A stretch of DNA of 64,000 nucleotides from Tunturiibacter empetritectus (GTDB taxonomy: Bacteria > Acidobacteriota > Terriglobia > Terriglobales > Acidobacteriaceae): assembly GCF_013410875.1 (NCBI RefSeq), contig NZ_JACCCU010000001.1:868001-932000 (forward strand). Direction: 5' to 3'. This document shows positions 59,118-64,000 of the stretch, one piece after another. The first letter of the stretch is position 1; every line of letters starts with the position of its first letter. The notes under the pieces were generated by a model that was not told where the DNA came from, did not search any database, and saw only the letters and a program-made list of their open reading frames with translations. Made by a program: the position numbers and the translations under genes.

Positions 59118-60701
59118 TTATGGAGAGACCGGAGCGACGGGCTCTTCTTCTATGACGATGGCGTTGATCATGGCGAAGTTCTGGCTGGGGATGAAGTTCA
59201 GCAGGAGCTTGCCCTGGCTGGTGGGTTTGACTCCGGTAAAGTGCCGGGTGATCTGGAAGCCGGCTCCCTTGGTCTCCTCGAGGATGTCGAGCTGCTTGAT
59301 CAGCTCCATCCCGTTGCAGGTGACGTCGAAGCGGCGCATGCCGGGGGTTCCCTTTCCCTTGGGCTGGTGGGAGAACCAGGCGTCTTGAAAGTAGAGCGTG
59401 AGGCTATAGGTGCGGTTGGAGACGACTGGGATGGAGTAGCTGAAGTTGCCGAAGCGCTCGTGTTGGTAGAAGCCCTGCAGGGGGAGCTCGGGAAAGAGTT
59501 CGGTGAGCTGGCTGGTGCGACCGCCGTGGAACCAGGCATCGGGCGCCCAGACGGTGCCTTGCGGATCATAGTAGTAGGTGGGCAGGGTGGTCTGGCGAAT
59601 GGGACGCATCGTGTCCCCGTTGGCGGGCAGGATCTCGATGGCGTTGATGAATGCGGTGAGGGTGATGCCTTTGAACTGCAGATGAATCTTGCCGTCCGCG
59701 GCAGGCCAGACGGAGGTGTAGATCTTTCCGGTGGCGATGCCGAATCCGCCTGCATCGGAGGTGACGTCCATCAACTGCTCGACGCGTTTGTCGTTGATGA
59801 AGATGTTCATGGCGCGGAAGCCTTCACCGTGGGCGAAGCTCTCTGCAAAGTACAGGTGGACCTCGTAGGCGGCGCGGGGCAGGGGGATGTCGTAGCTGAA
59901 GTCGCCTTCGCGGCCGTTTTGATAGATGGTGGGGTCGGTGGCTCCGCCTACCTGCGCCAGCTTGCGGTGAAAGGTGTTGCCGCCGGTGAAGAAGACGTCG
60001 GCGTTCCAGGTGCGTCCGCTGGTGTCCTGGTACGGGCGGCTTAGACCGGAGCCTATGCGGATTGCGGCGTCGGTCATGATAGGCCGCGGAGTGTCGGGGG
60101 CTTTGCGGCTAAACCAGAGCCAGGTGACTGCTGCTCCCAGCAAGGCCATGCTCAGCAGGGCGATGAAGAGACTCGCGGAGGTCCTGGGCTTTGACTTCGC
60201 TGTGACCGGACTTTCTGCTGGCGCCGCCGCACCGGGTTGAAGCTGTGGAGGCACCTCTCCGGTGGCAGCAGTGGCCTGAAGAACATGGTTGACGCTGGAG
60301 AAGGTCGCGCCTGTTTCAGCGGACGGGGTTTGGCTGGGGTCGGTCTCCGGATTCTGCACCACGAAGCTTGGCAGGCTTTGACCGATAGGCAGGGAGATCC
60401 ACAGGGTGTGATCCGCGCCTTCGGTCTCATAGAACTGCTTCAGTTTCTTGCGGAGATGGTGGAGGTTGACTCGGACGCTGCCGTCCTGCTGAGGGTCAAA
60501 GTCGCTGCTGCGACCCATCACCTGAGTGGCGATCTCGTATTCCTTGATGAAAGTCTCGCCGCGCAACTGACTTTCGCAGAGGTACTCCAGGATGCGGGCG
60601 AGCGTCGGAGCTCGGCGGAACATTTCGGAGGCGAGGACTGCATCGAGCTCGGCCCGTTCTGCGTGTATGGTCTTGGTGGAACTCACTGGTGATTCGATCA
60701 T
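59118..60701 (-). CDS. Membrane-anchored winged-helix protein with two malectin domains (putative sugar sensor)
   Basis: A 527-residue protein in four parts. Residues 15-115 resemble the winged-helix-like N-terminal domain found on many acidobacterial and proteobacterial sensory proteins (FRRAPTLARILEYLCESQL, IKEYEIATQVMGRSSDFDP, SVRVNLHHLRKKLKQFYE). A proline/alanine linker leads to one membrane helix at about 177-197, with basic residues before it that place the N-terminus in the cytoplasm. Two malectin-like domains follow outside, about 212-365 and 375-525 (YEVHLYFAESFAHGEGFRAMNIFINDKRV and YSLTLYFQDAWFSHQPKGKGTPGMRRFDV). Malectin folds bind glucose-type oligosaccharides. Its place between the glycan-hydrolase operons and a large secreted protein suggests it reports extracellular glycan directly to DNA. 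Confidence 0.82.
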   Translation of the reverse strand: MIESPVSSTKTIHAERAELDAVLASEMFRRAPTLARILEYLCESQLRGETFIKEYEIATQVMGRSSDFDPQQDGSVRVNLHHLRKKLKQFYETEGADHTLWISLPIGQSLPSFVVQNPETDPSQTPSAETGATFSSVNHVLQATAATGEVPPQLQPGAAAPAESPVTAKSKPRTSASLFIALLSMALLGAAVTWLWFSRKAPDTPRPIMTDAAIRIGSGLSRPYQDTSGRTWNADVFFTGGNTFHRKLAQVGGATDPTIYQNGREGDFSYDIPLPRAAYEVHLYFAESFAHGEGFRAMNIFINDKRVEQLMDVTSDAGGFGIATGKIYTSVWPAADGKIHLQFKGITLTAFINAIEILPANGDTMRPIRQTTLPTYYYDPQGTVWAPDAWFHGGRTSQLTELFPELPLQGFYQHERFGNFSYSIPVVSNRTYSLTLYFQDAWFSHQPKGKGTPGMRRFDVTCNGMELIKQLDILEETKGAGFQITRHFTGVKPTSQGKLLLNFIPSQNFAMINAIVIEEEPVAPVSP

Positions 60702-60854
60702 GTTGCGCGCTCGCCTATGGCGCGGCCCCTGCTGCGACTGGTTGGAATTACTGCGATTGTTTCAACTGCGAACCGAGTCTACCATAACGATTCGACCTTA
60801 TGAGTCGACGGAAAAGGCCGGCCGGGTGGCGTAGGTTTCTTTGCCGAAGGTGTC

Positions 60855-60903
60855 TTAACATTTGCCAAAAACCTTAGGTTTTATGCAAAAACACCCTTTA
60901 ACA
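60855..60903. promoter_or_regulatory. Two TTAACA boxes ahead of the secreted protein gene
   Basis: TTAACA at 60855-60860 and 60898-60903, 43 bases apart, flank the start of the plus-strand gene and lie in the divergent region of the malectin regulator. They are the complement of TGTTAA in the other two locus promoters. The second copy is within the first codons of the gene as called, which would fit a later true start. Confidence 0.33.
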
Positions 60904-63234
60904 TTGTTCAAACTTGATCCGGGCTCTGGGGGATTGTTCTATGGAGGCGAGGCACCATCCGGAAGTGGGGAAGGTTTGCAAAAGGACACGACGGGGAACC
61001 GGGGGTATCTGCATTCGATCCGTTTGGCCCCACTAGAGTTCGGGATCGTCGGCTATTTCCTACTCTTCTTCGGTTTGGGACTAAACGCCGTTCCGGTGTG
61101 CGCCCAGGAGGGCATGGGAGGCACGCAGGAGACACATTTTCACCTGGCTCCCCGTCCCAGTGTGGTCCGGGCCAGCGCGGTCCAGCCGATTACCGCTGAG
61201 GCGATGCTCGACAGACTGGATGGCCTGTGCCGATTCACGGTGCAGTGGCAGGATGCCAGCGGCGCAGTCATCGATCCGTTCGTGCATCGCGAGTTTCAGT
61301 ATGCGACTCCTTACTTCGCTTTTGCGGTCGGCACCCTGGTTGAGGCTGGACGTTCCCGCGACCTGCTGCCGCATGGGGTGGCGGCGATGGAGAGCGCGAC
61401 GCGGCAGTTGGGTGGTGGAGACGCCGCTGTTCCGGATCGACACGGCGAGTTTTTTCTGGCGTCGCTTAGCGAAGCGCTGCCCGTCTACAAAGGGCTGGTG
61501 CAGGAGGAGACCTGGCTGCGCTGGAGCAATCGGCTTCGTCTTCCGATCGCGGAGATGATCGCCGAAAAGCAGATAGGCAACTGGCGAACCTACGCGATGA
61601 AAGGGGAGTGGCAGAGGGCGAAGCTTGGGCTGGTCTCGCACAGCGATGCTGTCTCCTTTATCGAGGAGAACTGGAAGAAGGATGAGCTGGGACGGTTTGC
61701 CGCGGCGCCCACTTTTCTTTACCACGATCGAAGCAGCGATCCGGATACGCTGAGTGTGGCGCTGGTTGGGGAGGGCAACCTGCTGGCGCTGGTGCTGGAA
61801 GACTATGACGGACCCAGCGCCGCGGAGATCAAGGCCAAGGTGCTGGCAGCGCTGCGGGCTACTGTGCTGCTGGTTGATCCGACGGGGCAGGTGCCGGCGA
61901 ACGGACGCACCGACGACCATGTGTGGACGGAGGTGGGGTTGCAACTGCTGTTCTCTGCGGCGGCGCCGATGATGCGGGCGGAGGGAGATGCGCGCACGGC
62001 CGACGCCATGGAGCGGCTGGCTGAATTGAGCTTTGCCGGGATGGAACGGTGGCGGCGAAGCGACGGCAGGTGGAGCGGGAGCTACTACATTACGAAGAAT
62101 CACTTCGATCCGGCGCTTCGGGTGGGGTATCAGAATGCGTCGCAGTACTCGAACTACAGCGGTTCGCTGATGTTTCATCTGGCCGAGATGTACCGGCTGC
62201 GGAGCAAGCTTGCGATCAAGCCGGTGAGCGTGCCTTCCCCAGCAGAGATTGGTGGGTATGCTGTGCAGCTCGATCCGGCTTTTGCGGCGTCGTTTGCCAA
62301 CGCGGGGGGACTTCAACTCGAGTTCAATCTGCGCGGGGAGACGAAGGAGACCAACGACAACTGGTGGACGCCGCTGGGCGTTGTCCGGATCGCTCGGGCA
62401 GCGTGGGAGACCCGGTTGGGACCTTCGGACGGAGCGCAGACCGCGTCGGCTGCGGCGAGTTTTGCACCGGAGATTGAACGAAACGGTGAGTGGGTCAGGC
62501 TATCGGCGATTCCCGAGGCCTATGAGGCGAGTTGGAGCGTGCAGATGGTCAATCCTGCGATCGTACGCTGCACGATGGAGTACCACCCGACCGCAGGGCA
62601 CGATGGCCCCAGCTTACGCGACCGGTTCGCGATTACTCCGGATGGGGTGCTTTCGACCGTTGAAGAGATCGCGCAGGAGCATGAGAGCTGGGGCGTTACC
62701 TGGCCGCTTTTGGTCGATGATGGGCAGCCGTTGCGTACACGGATCGATGGCCGCATCGCGGAGACAAGCTTTACTGCTGGAGCCGACACTGAGAGCTTTC
62801 TGGCGGTCGATGGTGATGCCACTCTGGATGCTAAGATGAAGCCGGTTCGCTCGACCTTTGGCGATCTGCTTCCGGTACGCATGAGAATTGCCGGCGCAAC
62901 CTCGCATACCTTTGTCTATCCGCATGACGCGGGACAACCTGATGCGGATGCCGTCCTGAAGAGCTTTCGGATTACGGAGCGAGGTTTCGTGTCGGCGCTC
63001 GGGCGGGTCGAAGGGGATATCTATATAAGTCCGACGTTCGCTGGCGGGCGGGGCAGCGAGGTCGCTCTGAAGGAAGGCGGAAGAGCCGATCTCCGGTTCA
63101 ACCGCGAGTGCGGCTTCGTCGTTCAGATCAGTCACGGAGCAGTCACGGCGATCGAGGTGGATCGTGCGGTGACGGCTCGACTTCGGGGACATACCTACCA
63201 ACTAAATGCCTATCGCCCTTTATTCCTTCCCTGA
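60883..63234 (+). CDS. Large secreted protein, toroid-plus-beta-sandwich type, possible glycan lyase/hydrolase
   Basis: Up to 783 residues from ATG 60883. A hydrophobic export segment (LEFGIVGYFLLFFGLGLNAVPVCAQ) begins only about 48 residues in, so the true start may be a later non-ATG codon. The mature N-terminal half is helix-rich (ITAEAMLDRLDGLCRF, FASLSEALPVYKGLV-like, GRTDDHVWTEVGLQLLFSAAAPMM, YQNASQYSNYSGSLMFHLAEMY). The C-terminal half is beta-rich (YEASWSVQMVNPAIVRCTMEYHPT onward). This resembles the (alpha/alpha)-toroid plus beta-sandwich layout of many polysaccharide lyases and DUF2264-like proteins, but I cannot name the family or active site. Position beside hydrolases and a TonB receptor supports a glycan role. 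Confidence 0.7.
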   Translation: MQKHPLTLFKLDPGSGGLFYGGEAPSGSGEGLQKDTTGNRGYLHSIRLAPLEFGIVGYFLLFFGLGLNAVPVCAQEGMGGTQETHFHLAPRPSVVRASAVQPITAEAMLDRLDGLCRFTVQWQDASGAVIDPFVHREFQYATPYFAFAVGTLVEAGRSRDLLPHGVAAMESATRQLGGGDAAVPDRHGEFFLASLSEALPVYKGLVQEETWLRWSNRLRLPIAEMIAEKQIGNWRTYAMKGEWQRAKLGLVSHSDAVSFIEENWKKDELGRFAAAPTFLYHDRSSDPDTLSVALVGEGNLLALVLEDYDGPSAAEIKAKVLAALRATVLLVDPTGQVPANGRTDDHVWTEVGLQLLFSAAAPMMRAEGDARTADAMERLAELSFAGMERWRRSDGRWSGSYYITKNHFDPALRVGYQNASQYSNYSGSLMFHLAEMYRLRSKLAIKPVSVPSPAEIGGYAVQLDPAFAASFANAGGLQLEFNLRGETKETNDNWWTPLGVVRIARAAWETRLGPSDGAQTASAAASFAPEIERNGEWVRLSAIPEAYEASWSVQMVNPAIVRCTMEYHPTAGHDGPSLRDRFAITPDGVLSTVEEIAQEHESWGVTWPLLVDDGQPLRTRIDGRIAETSFTAGADTESFLAVDGDATLDAKMKPVRSTFGDLLPVRMRIAGATSHTFVYPHDAGQPDADAVLKSFRITERGFVSALGRVEGDIYISPTFAGGRGSEVALKEGGRADLRFNRECGFVVQISHGAVTAIEVDRAVTARLRGHTYQLNAYRPLFLP

Positions 63235-63412
63235 CCATTGCAAGAGTCGGACGATTGGAGCGTAAGCCTTGCAACACACCAATCCTTGGGAATGCCGACT
63301 AGCATTGGAAGCAGAACCAAGGTCGATACGCTTCGCGGAAGTTAGCCCTTAGGGTATAGAAGTTATCTGCTGCTTGGCGCTTGCTCAATCAACCGCTTTG
63401 TCTACCATCACT

Positions 63413-63483
63413 TCCTCCTTACGGAGGAGAGGGCAGTAGAACCCGCGAAACGTAATGTCATTTTGTTAAGAGAGGCGTTAACA
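63413..63483. promoter_or_regulatory. Upstream region of the second TonB receptor: hairpin and TGTTAA/TTAACA dyad
   Basis: TCCTCC (63413-63418) pairs with GGAGGA (63423-63428) around TTAC. TGTTAA (63464-63469) and TTAACA (63478-63483) form a perfect 6-8-6 dyad about 95 bases before the receptor start. The 343-base gap holds no gene. The hairpin could end transcription from the upstream gene or sequester a site; the dyad is a regulator-site candidate. Confidence 0.45.
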
Positions 63484-63577
63484 GCCTTCGTTTGCAGTAA
63501 AAGCCTTGCCAATAACTTTACTGTCTTCTTTTCGGCGAAATAGACTCAGCACGCTTTTACTTCGGAGGCTTCACTGT

Positions 63578-64000
63578 ATGCAAAAGATTCTTATAAGAGA
63601 TAAAAGGATGGGAGCGTTCCGGTGGGTTCTGCTTCTAATTCTTCAGGTTGCGGCTTGCCGTCTGGTGGCACAGGTCAACTCTTCGACTGTGACCGGGACT
63701 GTGACGGACTCGTCGGGTGCCAGAGTTGCGGGGGCCAAGGTCCTCATTACGAATCAGGCTACGGGTGTTTCGGTGTCCACGGTGACGACCGGGACGGGCG
63801 AGTATACGGCTCCGTACCTGATCGCAGGCACCTACAGGGTGCAGGTTATTGCGGCCGGATTTGCGTCCCAGTTGGCGGAGAACGCGCCGGTAGGCAACAA
63901 CGCGACGGTGCATGTCGACGTGGTTTTGAAGACGGGCGGCACGGAGACGATCGTGCAGGTAGACGCGGGCGCGGCTGCGCTGCAGACCGACGACACGACG
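63578..64000 (+). CDS. TonB-dependent receptor, Oar-like, 5' part
   Basis: The frame is open from ATG 63578 to the window end (141 codons), so the gene continues outside. GGAGG at 63564-63568 lies nine bases upstream. The signal peptide is WVLLLILQVAACRLVAQ. Residues about 32-115 form a carboxypeptidase-regulatory-like domain (STVTGTVTDSSGARVAGAKVLI, YTAPYLIAGTYRVQVIAAGF). GGTETIVQVDAGAAALQTDD, the usual lead-in to the plug, follows. The receptor would serve uptake of glycan fragments made by the neighbouring hydrolases. It shares layout with the receptor at 1025-4984 but only modest sequence in this region. Confidence 0.93.
   Translation, partial: MQKILIRDKRMGAFRWVLLLILQVAACRLVAQVNSSTVTGTVTDSSGARVAGAKVLITNQATGVSVSTVTTGTGEYTAPYLIAGTYRVQVIAAGFASQLAENAPVGNNATVHVDVVLKTGGTETIVQVDAGAAALQTDDTT

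Noticed and set aside
1..64000. tRNA, rRNA, integrase, attachment site or insertion sequence
   Set aside because: I looked through the gaps for cloverleaf-like arms, transposase motifs and long terminal repeats and found none. By eye this is not exhaustive; tRNAscan-SE and ISfinder searches would settle it.

Overview
The window looks like chromosomal DNA from an Acidobacteriota bacterium, most likely class Terriglobia (Granulicella/Edaphobacter/Terriglobus-like). This is inferred, not proven. The support is two large Oar-type TonB-dependent receptors with an N-terminal carboxypeptidase-regulatory domain, an ASPIC/FG-GAP/TPR protein, a BlaI/M56 pair, many secreted glycoside hydrolases, and interspersed repeats whose translations read RHPERSEGS or SVAQWRDPRIS. 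No rRNA, tRNA, CRISPR array, integrase or transposase was seen.

Layout. 1-5 kb: the end of an M3 peptidase and a TonB-dependent receptor. 5-11 kb: ethanolamine ammonia-lyase, with eutC and eutB on the minus strand separated by a plus-strand ABC exporter and phospholipase-D-like gene. 11-15 kb: an EAL-PAS-PAS-PAS protein, a TIGR01777-type epimerase and an SRPBCC protein. 15-18.5 kb: BlaI repressor, M56 sensor peptidase and HtrA protease, with two matching palindromes that may be BlaI operators. 18.5-25.4 kb: FdhD, a PfkB sugar kinase, an HGSNAT-like acetyltransferase, a GH89 alpha-N-acetylglucosaminidase, a possible 42-residue membrane protein and a sugar permease. 25.4-31.2 kb: TetR with an isochorismatase-fold protein, a small membrane protein and an MFS exporter; DinB; two SDRs divergent from an ArsR regulator. 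31.4-39.7 kb: a beta-propeller/phosphoesterase, a KdsC-like phosphatase, the decayed end of an encapsulin gene, a two-subunit GMC dehydrogenase and an amidase. 39.7-48.5 kb: repeat-rich DNA, then a minus-strand operon (CapD-like dehydratase, hydrolysing UDP-GlcNAc 2-epimerase, DegT aminotransferase, TPR/FG-GAP/ASPIC protein) with every junction overlapping as ATGA. 48.5-64 kb: a glycan-degradation locus (alginate-lyase-family, GH31, GH16, GH3; divergent SGNH hydrolase and GH172), a membrane-anchored winged-helix protein with two malectin domains, a large secreted protein and the start of a second TonB-dependent receptor.

How the parts may work together. The 48.5-64 kb locus resembles a polysaccharide-utilisation locus: outer-membrane uptake, secreted hydrolases, and a one-component sugar sensor in their midst. 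The 19-25 kb block would release and N-acetylate terminal amino sugars, import sugar and phosphorylate it. The 44-48 kb trio could make a 4-amino-6-deoxy-HexNAc precursor of a nonulosonic acid or a related surface sugar.

The strongest unexplained structure is a family of composite repeats: a period-six CAANNN tract followed by a hairpin ending near GATGAC. All recognised copies point the same way, whichever strand the neighbouring genes use. Copies lie between genes, inside one gene in frame, and over the start of another.
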